From Tenodera sinensis (lineage: Eukaryota; Arthropoda; Insecta; Mantodea; Mantidae), in assembly GCA_030765045.1 (NCBI GenBank), contig CM060964.1, forward strand, positions 318,254,128 through 318,318,127: a stretch of 64,000 nt of DNA, given 5' to 3'. The notes under the pieces were generated by a model. That model had not been told where the DNA came from. It ran no database searches and was given only the letters and a program-made list of their open reading frames with translations. Below are positions 45,289-57,700 of the stretch, one piece after another. Positions within the stretch are counted from its first letter, which is position 1, and every line of letters starts with the position of its first letter. The position numbers and the translations under genes were made by a program.

Positions 45289-46395
45289 ACTAAAATAGAT
45301 TAAGAAATTGAAAAATTGTCTGACTGCAGCTTTGTGTTAAATAGCTAAAACACTCCTCTTTTCATTGTCAGTGCGCCGCGAAAGCGAAATTTGTAATAAT
45401 TCACTAATTAAGTCGGTCATACTGGTATTACACAGAGATAACGACAGATGCAGATCTCTGAGATCTTCGTTCGTGGAGTATGGCTGTTCGGAAAATGTCG
45501 CATAAATTCGGATTTGGGCCGGCAAGTGCTCGGACTGCTGGCAGACGCGTCTACGCATGCTCGCAGTGCATATACAGACCGAATGTTTCCTTATCCCTGT
45601 TCAAGGGCCTCGTACTGAGGAAATGGGGCCGGGCAGGCAGAGGTTAAGCTAGCCTGCTCTCCACTACCCAGGTTCCATGCGTATCATTTCTGCCGCGCGT
45701 TTCAAACACGCAGCGCAGTTTTGATGAATCGGAATTGAGATTAAAGGATTTGACCATGCGCTGGTCATTATAACCGAGAAAACTTTTCTTGAACTGCAAT
45801 TTAGGGGAAAATGACGGTTCAAATGATAAAATGCAGAATCATAGTTAAACATTATTTGTTGATGTATTACGATAGGGTAGGCAGTGCCTACCCTGCCTAC
45901 CCTGAGGAGCCGCGCCTGCAGTTATGCAAAACTCATCAAGATAAACAGGACTACATGGGCTATAGCCAGAAAATTCAAAACATATATTTCATTTTGTATA
46001 AAAATGTCTCAAATAAATGGCATTTTAATCAAAATCATTAGTCATTTTTCAGAAAGTTTTCCATGTAAAGGGTAGTTTTAGTCGGTGGAATTTTCTTCAA
46101 AATCTTCATGTCGCATCCCTGAAAGATATTAAACTTAAATATCAGCTTTGGTTTTTAAATTACTTCTCGTTTTTGAGTTATGCTGTTCACAGACACACAC
46201 GCACACACTCGCGCGCGCGGATCTTTTCCTAAAAGTGCTTTCTTTTTGGATTAGGGGGGGGGGGAAGATATGTTTCCGGTCAATTCTCGACATCAAATTA
46301 TTGGGTGGAACAGAATACTTTTCCTACCTACTATACGTAGTAGGGAAAGTAAAATGAATGGACTACATTTTCCCTTCGAACTTCGTACAAGGTAC

Positions 46396-49300
46396 ATAGT
46401 AGTAGTGGTAGCGGTAGCAGTGGTGTTAGTGGTAGTGGTAGCGGTAGCAGTGGTGTTAGTGGTAGTGGTAGCGGTAGCAGTGATGTTAGTGGTAGTGGTA
46501 GCGGTAGCAGTGGTGTTAGTGGTAGTGGTAGTGGTAGCAGTGGTGTTAGTGGTAGTGGTAGCTGTAGCGGCGGTGTTAGTGGTAGTGGTAGCGGTAGCAG
46601 TGGTGTTAGTGGTAGTGGTAGCGGTAGCAGTGGTGTTAGTGGTAGTAGTAGCGGTAGCAGTGGTGTTAGTGGTAGTGGTAGCGGTAGCAGTGGTGTTAGC
46701 GGTAGTGGTAATGGTAGCAGTGGTGTTAGTGGTAGTGGTAGCTGTAGCAGTGGTGTTAGTGGTAGTGGTAGCGGTAGCAGTGGTGTTAGTGGTAGTGGTA
46801 GCTGTAGCGGTGGTGTTAGTGGTAGTGGTAGCGGTAGCAGAGGTGTTAGTGGTAGTGGTAGCGGTAGCAGTGGTGTTAGTGGTAGTGGTAGCTGTAGCGG
46901 TGGTGTTAGTGGTAGTGGTAGCGGTAGCAGAGGTGTTAGTGGTAGTGGTAGCGGTAGCAGTGGTGTTAGTGGTAGTGGTAATGGTAGCAGTGGTGTTAGT
47001 GGTAGTGGTAGCGGTAGCAGTGGTGTTAGTGTTAGTGGTAGCGGTAGCAGTGGTGTTAGTGGTAGTGGTAGCGGTAGCAGTGGTGTTAGTGGTAGTGGTA
47101 GTGGTAGCGGTGGTGTTAGTGTTAGTGGTAGCGGTAGCAGTGGTGTTAGTGTTAGTGGTAGTGGTAGCGGTGGTGTTAGTGGTAGTGGTAGCGGTAGCAG
47201 TGGTGTTAGTGTTAGTGGTAGTGGTAGCGGTGGTGTTAGTGGTAGTGGTAGCGGTAGCAGTGGTGTTAGTGGTAGTGGTAGCGGTAGCAGTGGTGTTAGT
47301 GTTAGTGGTAGCGGTAGCGGTGGTGTTAGTGGTAGCGGTAGCAGTGGTGTTAGTGTTAGTGGTAGCGGTAGCGGTGGTGTTAGTGGTGGTGGTAGCAGTG
47401 GTGTTAGTGGTAGTGGTAGCGGTAGCAGTGGTGTTAGTGTTAGTGGTAGTGGTAGCGGTGGTGTTAGTGGTAGTGGTAGCGGTAGCGGTGGTGTTAGTGG
47501 TAGTGGTAGTGGTAGCGGTGGTGTTAGTGTTAGTGGTAGCGGTAGCAGTGGTGTTAGTGGTAGTGGTAGCGGTAGCAGTGGTGTTAGTGTTAGTGGTAGT
47601 GGTAGCGGTGGTGTTAGTGGTAGTGGTAGCGGTAGCAGTGGTGTTAGTGTTAGTGGTAGTGGTAGCGGTGGTGTTAGTGTTAGTGGTAGTGGTAGCGGTG
47701 GTGTTAGTGGTAGCGGTATGAGTGGTGTTAGTGGTAGTGGTAGCGGTAGCGGTAGCAGTGGTGTTAGTGGTAGTGGTAGCGGTAGCAGTGGTGTTAGTGT
47801 TAGTGGTAGCGGTAGCAGTGGTGTTAGTGGTAGTGGTAGCGGTAGCAGTGGTGTTAGTGTTAGTGGTAGCGGTAGCGGTGGTGTTAGTGGTAGCAGTGGT
47901 GTTAGTGGTAGTGGTAGCGGTAGCAGTGGTGTTAGTGGTAGTGGTAGCGGTAGCAGTGGTGTTAGTGGTAGTGGTAGCGGTAGCGGTGGTGTTAGTGGTA
48001 GCGGTAGCGGTGGTGTTAGTGGTAGTGGTAGCAGTAGCGGTGGTGTTAGTGGTAGCGGTAGCAGTGGTGTTAGTGGTAGTGGTAGCGGTAGCAGTGGTGT
48101 TAGTGGTAGCGGTAGCGGTAGCGGTGGTGTTAGTGGTAGTGGTAGCGGTAGCGGTGGTGTTAGTGGTAGCGGTAGCGGTGGTGTTAGTGGTAGTGGTAGC
48201 GGTGGTGTTAGTGGTAGCGGTAGCAGTGGTGTTAGTGGTAGTGGTAGCGGTAGCAGTGGTGTTAGTGGTAGCGGTAGCGGTAGCGGTGGTGTTAGTGGTA
48301 GCGGTAGCGGTGGTGTTAGTGGTAGTGGTAGCGGTAGCGGTGGTGTTAGTGGTAGCGGTAGCGGTGGTGTTAGTGGTAGCGGTAGCAGTGGTGTTAGTGG
48401 TAGTGGTAGCGGTAGCAGTGGTGTTAGTGGTAGCGGTAGCGGTAGCGGTGGTGTTAGTGGTAGCGGTAGCGGTGGTGTTAGTGGTAGCGGTAGCGGTGGT
48501 GTTAGTGGTAGCGGTAGCAGTGGTGTTAGTGGTAGTGGTAGCGGTAGCAGTGGTGTTAGTGGTAGTGGTAGCGGTAGCGGTGGTGTTAGTGGTAGTGGTA
48601 GCGGTAGCGGTGGTGTTAGTGGTAGTGGTAGCGGTAGCAGTGGTGTTAGTGGTAGTGGTAGCGGTAGCAGTGGTGTTAGTGGTAGTGGTAGCGGTAGCAG
48701 TGGTGTTAGTGGTAGTGGTAGTGGTAGCAGTGGTGTTAGTGGTAGTGGTAGCGGTAGCGGTGGTGTTAGTGGTAGCGGTAGCAGTGGTGTTAGTGGTAGT
48801 GGTAGCGGTAGCAGTGGTGTTAGTGGTAGCGGTAGCAGTGGTGTTAGTGGTAGTGGTAGCGGTAGCAGTGGTGTTAGTGGTAGTGGTAGCGGTAGCAGTG
48901 GTGTTAGTGGTAGCGGTAGCGGTAGCGGTGGTGTTAGTGGTAGCGGTAGCGGTAGCTGTGGTGTTAGTGGTAGCGGTAGCGGTGGTGTTAGTGGTAGCGG
49001 TAGCAGTGGTGTTAGTGGTAGTGGTAGCGGTAGCAGTGGTGTTAGTGGTAGTGGTAGCGGTAGCGGTGGTGTTAGTGGTAGTGGTAGCGGTAGCGGTGGT
49101 GTTAGTGGTAGTGGTAGCGGTAGCAGTGGTGTTAGTGGTAGCGGTAGCGGTAGCGGTGGTGTTAGTGGTAGCGGTAGCGGTGGTGTTAGTAGTAGTGGTA
49201 GCGGTAGCGGTGGTGTTAGTGGTAGTGGTAGCGGTAGCGGTGGTGTTAGTGGTAGTGGTAGCGGTAGCAGTGGTGTTAGTGGTAGTGGTAGCGGTAGCAG

Positions 49301-50331
49301 TGGTATTATTAGTAGTGGTAGCGGTAGCAGTGGTATTATTAGTAGTGGTAGCGGTAGCAGTGGTGTTAGTAGTAGTGGTAGCGGTAGCGGTGGTGTTAGT
49401 GGTAGTGGTAGCGGTAGCGGTGGTGTTAGTGGTAGTGGTAGCGGTAGCAGTGGTGTTAGTGGTAGTGGTAGCGGTAGCAGTGGTGTTAGTGGTAGTGGTA
49501 GCGGTAGCAGTGGTGTTAGTGGTAGTGGTAGCGGTAGCAGTGGTGTTAGTGGTAGTGGTAGCGGTAGCGGTGGTGTTAGTGGTAGTGGTAGCGGTAGCGG
49601 TGGTGTTAGTAGTAGTGGTAGCGGTAGCGGTGGTGTTAGTGGTAGTGGTAGCGGTAGCGGTGGTGTTAGTGGTAGTGGTAGCGGTAGCGGTGGTATTAGT
49701 GGTAGTGGTAGCGGTAGCAGTGGTATTAGTGGTAGTGGTAGCAGTGGTGTTAGTGGTAGTGGTAGCGGTAGCGGTGGTATTAGTGGTAGTGGTAGCGGTA
49801 GCAGTGGTATTAGTGGTAGCGGTAGCAGTGGTGTTAGTGGTAGTGGTAGCGGTAGCGGTGGTGTTAGTGGTAGCGGTAGCGGTGGTGTTAGTAGTAGTGG
49901 TAGCGGTAGCGGTGGTGTTAGTGGTAGTGGTAGCGGTAGCGGTGGTGTTAGTGGTAGTGGTAGCGGTAGCGGTGGTATTAGTGGTAGTGGTAGCGGTAGC
50001 AGTGGTGTTAGTGGTAGTGGTAGCGGTAGCAGTGGTGTTAGTGGTAGTGGTAGCGGTAGCAGTGGTGTTAGTGGTAGTGGTAGCGGTAGCGGTGGTGTTA
50101 GTGGTAGTGGTAGCGGTAGCAGTGGTATTATTAGTAGTGGTAGCGGTAGCAGTGGTGTTAGTGGTAGTGGTAGCGGTAGCAGTGGTGTTAGTGGTAGTGG
50201 TAGCGGTAGCAGTGGTGTTAGTGGTAGTGGTAGTGGTAGCAGTAATGGTTGGTAACGGTAGCGTTAGTGGAATCGGTAGTAGCAGTAGTAGTAGTGGTAG
50301 CAGCAGTAGCAGTAGTAGTAGTTTGTTCTAG
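46396..50331 (+). repeat. 3.9-kb minisatellite, 30-bp unit
   Basis: About 130 units built from GGTAGT and GGTAGC hexamers plus a GGTGTTAGT module. Most units are 30 bp; 24- and 18-bp variants differ by whole hexamers, so the frame of three is kept. One plus frame reads as a Val/Ala/Leu repeat from 46270 to 50331 with one TGA (47719-47721). Another reads as a Ser/Gly/Val repeat (47718-50255). Minus frames reading Thr/Ala and Leu/Pro are also free of stops. With four open frames, openness is a property of the unit and no proof of coding. Beyond 50250 the array decays into AGT/AGC triplets. Confidence 0.95.
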
Positions 50332-50344
50332 CCCATCTCCTGCT

Positions 50345-50460
50345 AGAAGTCCATTGAATTAATTACTGAAAGAATACCAGGCCTATGGGTGGGATCGAAC
50401 CCGGGAACCAGAGCTGTCACGCCCTGTCTCACTGCATAGACCACCTTCCTTTTCATCAGT
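50345..50460 (-). repeat. tRNA-like SINE head
   Basis: Minus strand AAGGTGGTCTATGCAGTGAG (A-box-like) and CCGGGTTCGATCCCACCC (B box). The body of the element is not delimited. Confidence 0.55.
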
Positions 50461-50634
50461 AAACTCGACACTAAATGGGAAAATCTTTATCCTGTACATT
50501 CCAGTAACTGCGGGGGTCTGGAAGACGGGCCAGTTTGAAGGGTAGATGAAACCTTTGGGCAGTAGGGGAGTTTGCAGCATCCTCTTAAAAATATGCTGCG
50601 GAATTACCTTACTGCAAAAATACCTTACCCGTTT

Positions 50635-50735
50635 TTTTATTTGGGTCCTCAGAACACTTTTCTGGTGAAATCTCGAAATCGAATTTTTAGGTGGACTATA
50701 ATTTTAGATGGTAGAGAAAGTAAGAATGGTTAGAC
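50635..50735 (+). repeat. repeat A 3' end fragment
   Basis: GGTGAAATCTCGAAATCGAA to GGTAGAGAAAGTAA, the typical 3' end of repeat A. Confidence 0.6.
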
Positions 50736-51382
50736 ATCTATAAGGAAAGCTACATGAAAGACTACCTAGCCAAAAGGTGTGTAAAATGCACTTCCATATA
50801 TGCTTTGGGAGGTATTCTACTGGCCTCCACAGGTATAGCAAGGACAAGGTGTGTGTATCTGTATACATTTTCGTGCATGCAGTGGAGTCGTGTTTTGCAT
50901 GAACAGTTCTAGATTATTCACACATGAATATATAATATCGGACAATGTTTTCAAATGGCAAATTGGTCTTCCTTTGAAGTATTGGGTATAAAGTTACATA
51001 ACGCCTTACCAACAGATATAATTCAATTATCTTACAACAGATTTACTGAGGTAAAAAAGCACCAGTGTGGTTAGAATTAGCGCACGGGTGGCTTAAAACA
51101 TGTCGCTGGACTTTTAGAAATGACAGGCCGGGAAAAAAATGTTTGGCCAAAATGATTCACAGGTGTTTATAGAAATGTATGATATGATTAAAAAACCGAA
51201 AATGTAATTTTCACCTAAAATTTAGTCCTAGGGTTCCTAACATACACCACTGCATGGTAGAATAACAAAGGCAGAACGCTCCACACAACCTCCTCCCTGC
51301 TGTGCACGCGCCGGCTGAGTAGGTTGGCAAAATGCATCTTGAAGCTGTAAGGACGGCATATACGGAACCCAGGGTACATGAC
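50736..51382. other. no recognisable feature
   Basis: Nothing identified. Confidence 0.35.
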
Positions 51383-51624
51383 TACAGTTTGTTCACCAGC
51401 TCATGGTCCCTGGGAGGAATGCAGCAAGCCAATACGTCAGTAAACAATTCTGATATCTCAAGCAGCAGTCCTGCTTCTGATCGCGCTTGCGATAATGTTG
51501 CCAACCTTGGAATGTATATTCACGCTAGATCAAATCAAAGAAGTCACACAAAGTAGCGGAGCTTAAATTTTATTTTTAGTTCATACAGTACATTTAGCTT
51601 ATAAAACAGAAACGATATTTGCAA

Positions 51625-51987
51625 CTAGTCCATATAGACCAAATCATAGTGGATTATGTTTTGTGTAGTGAGGAGATATTGTCAGTGATTACTAATCTTA
51701 AGATTTTGAATCTGTTGGGCAACAGTCTGCACTTTCCGTTGAGCATATCTCTGTTGTCAAATGTAATTTTAGCTGAAGTTCCTAGCTCAGAGGAAAATAA
51801 GTGTTGTGAAAATGGAGCACTGTAAGTGGATAGAAACATTAGCAGAAGTAATAAACAACAGCACACTTCAAAATGTAAATATATGTAAGAAATCTTAAGA
51901 GGCTGTCCTATGGCAAAAAGGCCAGGGCCCAAGTTCAAGGGCAGCCCAAGATGTAAATGCTTTAGCACTCAATAAATTCAAATTCAA
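51625..51987 (+). mobile_element. LINE fragment with endonuclease C-terminus, second copy
   Basis: Orthologous insertion to 22611-22965: same position in the host element, flanks ATATTTGCAA / ATATTTTCAA. Reads LNLLGNSLHFPLSISLLSN where an APE endonuclease would have GNSDHFPLSI. The tail is AATAAATTCAAATTCAAA. Confidence 0.65.
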
Positions 51988-52404
51988 ATATTTTCAACTA
52001 CTCCGGCTTTCTCCCACAGATAATTTTCTACCTTTTCTATATGTTTTCAAAACCCTGCCAGCCTCTTTCGGTTGCAAGTGACATACTCTCCAGCGTTATA
52101 TCGTGCAATTCCTGTTAGGAAAGGTCATCTGTTACTTTTCTCTAACTATTCGTTTCACCTTGGCCCAAGCTAGTTCTATGGGGTTGAGATCACACGTGTG
52201 TGGGGACAAACAAACGACAGTTTGGCCCTGTACAACCAAAAATGCGTCCACTTTAGAAACTTCTTTAGGTTTATTTATTTCTATCATCCTGTAAAAATAA
52301 TTTTACACATGGAACTGTAACTCCGAAAACCTTTGCTCTGCAACCACAATATCATGGCAGATTTCATAGCACCACTAGATGGGAATTTATCAACTTCTAC
52401 ACTC

Positions 52405-52534
52405 ATTTTTACCTTCTCCACTACTAAGCAGATGAAGTATTGTATTCCACCCAAAAATTCGATGTCGAGATTTCACCGGAAATTTATGTTTTGAGGCCTC
52501 TGAATCCAAAAATAAGCATTTTTAGAACAAGTTC

Positions 52535-52618
<84 letters not shown>

Positions 52619-52870
52619 GTCTGTGGACAGCATAACTCAAAAACGAAAAGTTGGTTAAAAACCAAAGTTAATATTTTAGGTTAATGTCTTTCAAGGGTAC
52701 GACACGAAGATTTTGAAGAAAATTGCTCCAACCTAAGCTAACCTTTACATGGAAAATTTTTCGAAAATTTTGATTTTCTTGAAAATAGCTCTAACGATTT
52801 TGATTAAAATGCCATATGTTTGAGGCATTTTTATGACAAATGGAATGCAACATCTTACTATACAATGGAA
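52405..52870 (-). repeat. repeat A, copy 5
   Basis: Reverse orientation, with the (GT)n tract at 52537-52614 in the usual place next to GACAGCATAACTCAAAAACG. Confidence 0.85.
52537..52614 (+). repeat. (GT)n microsatellite within repeat A
   Basis: About 38 GT units. Confidence 0.95.
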
Positions 52871-52991
52871 GTTGGCAACCTAACCAGCAGCAACGTTATC
52901 TACGAAGTTTACAAAACTCGGGTTACACTATCGTGGAATGCCTCTCCGGTCCCCTTTAGTCCTCTAAAACTATGAGCTTGTGAACATACAG

Positions 52992-53529
52992 TGCTGTATT
53001 ATTGTTGTTTTTTTCTCTTTTTGAAAAAAGAAAGTGTAATAAAGCCATTTAAAGACTGGAATTTCCAAATTGGTTGGAATCTGTGACGCTACCGCACGCA
53101 AATATTGCACCTAATGATAAAGATGTCCCGTGGTGAAGCACCAGTGCGGAAAGTACGTTTACACGTGGCCGACTTGTGTTGCGGTGCTTTGCGAGTTCAG
53201 TTGATGTGCTGCTGCAGCCAGACCCACAACACAACCTGTTTCTAACAACTGCAGGCTTCTCAAGGTCTCTAGCAGTAGTTGCTATCTTGTGTTTACACGT
53301 AACAGACGGTGCTAGTTTCCTTGACCGGGCAAAAACTTCCACTCAACAAGGTAAGTTTGTGTTTACTTGATCACAGAACGTGCTTTAGTTGTGTCATCCA
53401 GCCCAAGTGCAACTCTAACTTGCCTGTCGTATGACATAAGTGAAATCAAGGAAAACCTTCATTTTCAAAGTAAGTACTGAAAGGAGAACTTAAGGCTACC
53501 CATGGCTAACTTTGGTCAACATTTAAAAA
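52992..53529. other. no recognisable feature
   Basis: GC-richer 53050-53350 has an open minus frame of 97 codons without a recognisable domain. Confidence 0.35.
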
Positions 53530-54285
53530 ATACTGATGTGTTGCACTCACATGGCTTTCTCTACTCTTTTACTAAATATTCAAGATAAAATCTTATTCAT
53601 GTTGGTCGAGATAAACATTTGCAGAAAATATCTTACTGCTAATTTTCTTGTAGGTGCAAGGAGAATGTGGGAATGCAGTAGGCTTTGAGCGACAGTCAAA
53701 TCTTTTAAAGCTGGTCGCTATATGAAAGCTTTGAAATTCCGTTCTCTTTGCACGGTCAAGAGAGAAAAAAGTGAATAACAAGGAATATCTCCGAAATGGT
53801 TCACTCCACAAAAATTGCATTTGGACATAACTTGTTTTAACAAGATCTACATTTTTTTTTTTTTTTAAAGAGTAAGATTTGGTCTATCTCTTACAGTCTA
53901 CCAGTTATGTAAAAGTTGTCAAGGGTAAACAGGACTATATGGGATATAGCGAGAAAATTCAAAATAAACATTTCATTTGCCATAAAAGTGTCTTAAACAT
54001 ATGGTATTTCAATGAAAATCATTTGAGCCAGTTTTGAGAAAATCAAAATTTTTGAAAATGTTTCCATGGAAGGAATAGTTTAGGGTGAAGGAATGTCCTT
54101 CAAAATCTTTGTGTCGCATCCTTGAAAGATATTAAACTTAAATACCTGCCTAGGTCGACTTTTCAGTTTTGAGGTACGCTGTTCACATACTGAGATAGCC
54201 GCACGCACTCACACGCGCGCGTGCACACACACACACACGCACGCACACTGAGCTTTTCACTAAAGTACTCTTTTTAGTACGTATA
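53530..54285 (+). repeat. repeat A, copy 6
   Basis: It starts at GATGTGTTGCACTCACATGG and carries a CA/CG tract at 54205-54250. It is directly followed by copy 7 in reverse. Confidence 0.85.
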
Positions 54286-55115
54286 GTAAGTAGAGGAAGT
54301 ATTGTATTCGACCCAAGAATTCGATGTTGAGATTTCACCGGAAATATATGTTTCGAGAATCCCTGAATTCACAAAAAGGTCCGTATGTGTCTGTGAACAG
54401 CATAACTCAAAAACAAAACCTTGGTTAAAAACCAAAGTTGGTATTAAGTTTAATATCTTTAAGGGAAGCGACATGAAGCTTTTGAAGAATATTGCTCCAC
54501 TCTAAATTACCTTTTACATGGAAAATGTTTCGAAAATTTGTATTTTCTCAGAAATAGCCCTAACGATTTTGATTAAAATGGCATATGTTTAATATATTTT
54601 ATGGCAAATGAAATGTATATTTTGAATTTTCTGGCTATAGCCTATGTAGTCCTGTTTACTCTTGATGAATTTTGCATAACTGGTAAACTGTAAGAGGTAC
54701 ACCAAATCTTACTGCACAAAAAAAGTTAGATCTTTTTAAAACACATCTGATGCATTTATTTGTGGAGTGAACCATTCCCGAGATATTCTTTTTTAGCTGT
54801 CTGAATTTTCCAATAGTTATACTTTCCTCCTATGACAGGTTGTTAATTCATTTTTAAACTCTTGGCCATGCAAACAGAATGGAATTTTAAGGCTATCGCA
54901 TAGCGACTAGCCTTAAAATATTTGACTATTACTTAAAGCCTACTGTATTGCCATATTCCCCTTGCACCTACAAGAAAATTAGCAATGAGATAGTTTCTGC
55001 AAATGTTTATCTCGATTAACATGGAATGAGAGTTTGTAAGAGTAGTTAGTACAAGAGTGAGTAGAGGTCATGTGAGTGCAACACATCAGATTTTTTTATT
55101 TTGTATTCCAGAAGT
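54286..55115 (-). repeat. repeat A, copy 7 (inverted to copy 6)
   Basis: It runs from GTAGAGGAAGTATTGTATTC to CATGTGAGTGCAACACATCA, the exact reverse order of blocks. The CA tract is missing (only GTGTCTGTGAACAG remains). Confidence 0.85.
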
Positions 55116-55319
55116 TTCAAAACGTGTATCTCCGGTAAAATCTCAGTATAACATTTTCGATACTTCCACTGCTTACTTAACTCGTAGTTAGGAACGGGGG
55201 GGGGGGGGGGGCAGAAAAGCTATAGCTTTAACTGCATACTATGGCGTGTTTGGTCTGGCTTTTAAAACTTTAATAGGAGCCCAAGTAAATGCCTGTATTG
55301 AGTTCCATTGCCTTTTACT

Positions 55320-55664
55320 AAACCCCGGCGCGACAGCCCACAAGGGGCCAAGGCCTACCGCCCAGCCGCTGCGTCCCCCACCTCTGCCCACTACAGGCGT
55401 CATTGGTGAGGTGCAGTATTGGAGGGTGGGACGTGGTCAGCGCCCCGAGCCCTCCCGGCCGGTTATGCGGTCTTCAAGACCTGGGGCCGCTACTTCTCTA
55501 TCAAGTAGCTCCTCAATTGGTCCCCCCGGGACCTAACGAGGCTGAGTGCACCCCGTGCCAGACCTCCCAGAGGGGATAAAATCCCCATGCTGGTACCGGG
55601 GATCGAACCCGGGTCCTCCACGCCAGAGGCAAGCGCGCTACCAACTGCGCTACGGAGGCGGTCT
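55320..55664 (-). repeat. tRNA-derived SINE, 345 bp, 15-bp target duplication
   Basis: Minus strand head CCGCCTCCGTAGCGCAGTTG (A box), B box CCGGGTTCGATCCCCGG. The 3' end is CGCCGGGGTTT. Target duplication CCATTGCCTTTTACT at 55305-55319 and 55665-55679. A different SINE family from the others here. Confidence 0.93.
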
Positions 55665-55789
55665 CCATTGCCTTTTACTCAACTTTAATTTTTGTTACGA
55701 TTTACATTTTAAAATGTTCCATTAACTGTAGTTCGTAACCAAACTTGTTCAAATCTTCACCAGAAACTCGGAGAGGATAGATATACTTA

Positions 55790-57700
55790 AACAAATGTGA
55801 TGCTTTATATTCACATGACTTTCTCTGCCCTCTGTTATTAATGTTTATGTATGCGCACTATTCTTGCAAAACATTCATGTTTCTACTTAGTTTTAATAAG
55901 ATACATCTTTGCAGAAAGTTATGGATACAGAGAGAACAGGAATAGTCAAATGTTTAAGAACTAGACGCTGTATACCAGCTTTGAAATTTCAGTACTCTTT
56001 CGAGATGACTCATTCTTTTAAAGTGTTGAACAATTCAAACCATTAACATGGGATACCTTTCATCTGTCACTTATCGTATACAGTTATACAAAATAGCTCA
56101 AAATTCCTTCTGAGTGAACAGGAAATCGAAGGCTATTCCAGAAAATTCAAGATATACATTTTATTTGTCGTGTAAAGATATTTAATAAAATTGTTGGAGG
56201 CGTTTTCGAGAAAATCAAAATTTTCTAAAAATGTTTTATGTAAAAGGCAGCTAGGAGTACTGTCTGTTCACCAGCTCATGGCCGTAGGGGACTGAAGGGG
56301 GAGAGCAGGGACATTCCACGACAGTGTAACCCGAGTTTTGTAAGCTTCGTAGATAACGGTACTGCTGGTTGGGTTGCCAACTTACCTCCAATGTTATTCT
56401 CGTAATGTTTGCTCGCTAATATGCTAATATCTCTTAATTTCGGTTAAAAATTGGACGAGTCAGTAGCGTTATCTCGGAAGTAAAGAAAAAAAGGAGTGTA
56501 GAAGTAGATAAATCCTCGGACAGATACAGCCTAGGAATGGTGTAAAATCTGCTATGATATGGCTGCAGAGCGGAGGGTTTCAGAGTGACAGTTCCATGTG
56601 TAAAACATTTTTACAGGATGATTGAAACAAACAAACCTTAAAGTGGACGTATTTTTGATTTTATTGGGCCACTCTGCCGTCTGCTTGCCCCCATACATGT
56701 GTAATCTCAATCCCATAGAACTAGTTTGGGCCAAGGAAAAACGAATAGTTAGAGAAATGCAACAGGTGACTTATCGTTACAGGAATAGCACGATATAACA
56801 CTCGATGTTATATAACTTGTGACAGAAACAGGCTGGCAGCGTTTCTGAAAGCATATAGAGAAGGTAGAAAATGTGGGACAAAGCCGGACTAGTTGAAAAT
56901 ATAGTTTTATGTTTTATAAGTTAAATATACTGCATGAACTAAAAATAACATTAAGTTCCGCTAGTTTGAGTGACTTCTTTGCTTTGACCTAACGTGAATA
57001 TGCATTCCAATGTTGGTACTAGGATAGTCAGCGAGATCAGAAGCAGGAGGCAAGCTTCAGATAGAATTGTTTACTAACACACCATGAGCTGGTGAACAAA
57101 CTGTAGGGGGATTTTATTTAAAATCGTCGTGTCGTATTGTCGTAAACCTTTTTAATAGACCCAGACTAGGGGCAGTAACATTCAGATGATAGAGCATGGA
57201 TTGGTACCAGGAGTTGTCGAAAAGATTACATTCTCTCAAAAACCAAACACGAGAAGCTTCTAACACAAAAAGAGTTGTTTAATTAAGACTTTAAAGGAAC
57301 ATACAGTTACTTAATTGGAATAGTTAACATAAAGAGCACCTGGTGATTACATGGTGCCTCTCCGTGTCCAGTCCCATCGAGAGGTCAACGTAGAAGGAAG
57401 CGACTCCAAGGCTTTCTCATTAACTCTCTTACCCCTCTCCATGGGACCAGCGATCATAGAACACCACAGTATCTTTCGAGACTACTGAACTTAAGTACCA
57501 AGTTTGGTATTTTTCGACATTTCGTTTTTGAGTTATGCTGTTTACAGACCCGTATACAAACTTCTTCTAAAAATACATTTTTGGACTCAGGGAACCCCAA
57601 AACATGTGCCTATTTTCAGTGATATCTCGATATAAAACTTTTGGCTGGAGTGCAACACCTCCTCTACCTACTATGTACTATGTAAAGCTTCACATTAGGT
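55790..57700 (+). repeat. repeat A, copy 8, split by a Tc1-like element and another insert
   Basis: Segments 55790-56259, 57104-57135 and about 57480-57700 follow the repeat A order. 56260-57103 is a Tc1-like element. 57136-57480 is an unidentified insert of about 340 bp. Confidence 0.75.
56260..57103 (+). mobile_element. Tc1/IS630-like element, 844 bp, internally deleted
   Basis: TA flanks (56258-56259, 57104-57105). The 22-bp inverted ends start CTGTCTGTTCACCAGCTC and CAGTTTGTTCACCAGCTC. The plus strand keeps LPPYMCNLNPIELVWAKEKR, the third catalytic block of a DDE_3 transposase; the N-terminus and the first two Asp blocks are gone. It lacks the LINE insert of the other two copies and so gives the empty site for it. 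Confidence 0.88.

Larger units (their letters stand above)
51385..52991 (-). mobile_element. Tc1/IS630-like element with two nested repeats
   Basis: Plus-strand left end CAGTTTGTTCACCAGCTCAT next to TA (51383-51384); right end reversed CTGTATGTTCACAAGCTCAT, with the flanking TA mutated. The minus strand keeps the transposase block SPHTCDLNPIELAWAKVKR near 52190, the uninterrupted version of the site where the LTR element sits at 17140. It contains the LINE fragment 51625-51987 and a repeat A copy 52405-52870. Confidence 0.8.

Noticed and set aside
46270..50331. 483-, 845- and 869-codon ORFs as real proteins
   Set aside because: They overlap in two frames, the antisense strand is equally open, and composition is set by the 30-bp repeat.
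53049..53342. 97-codon minus-strand ORF
   Set aside because: No recognisable domain; the GC-richer composition alone is not support.
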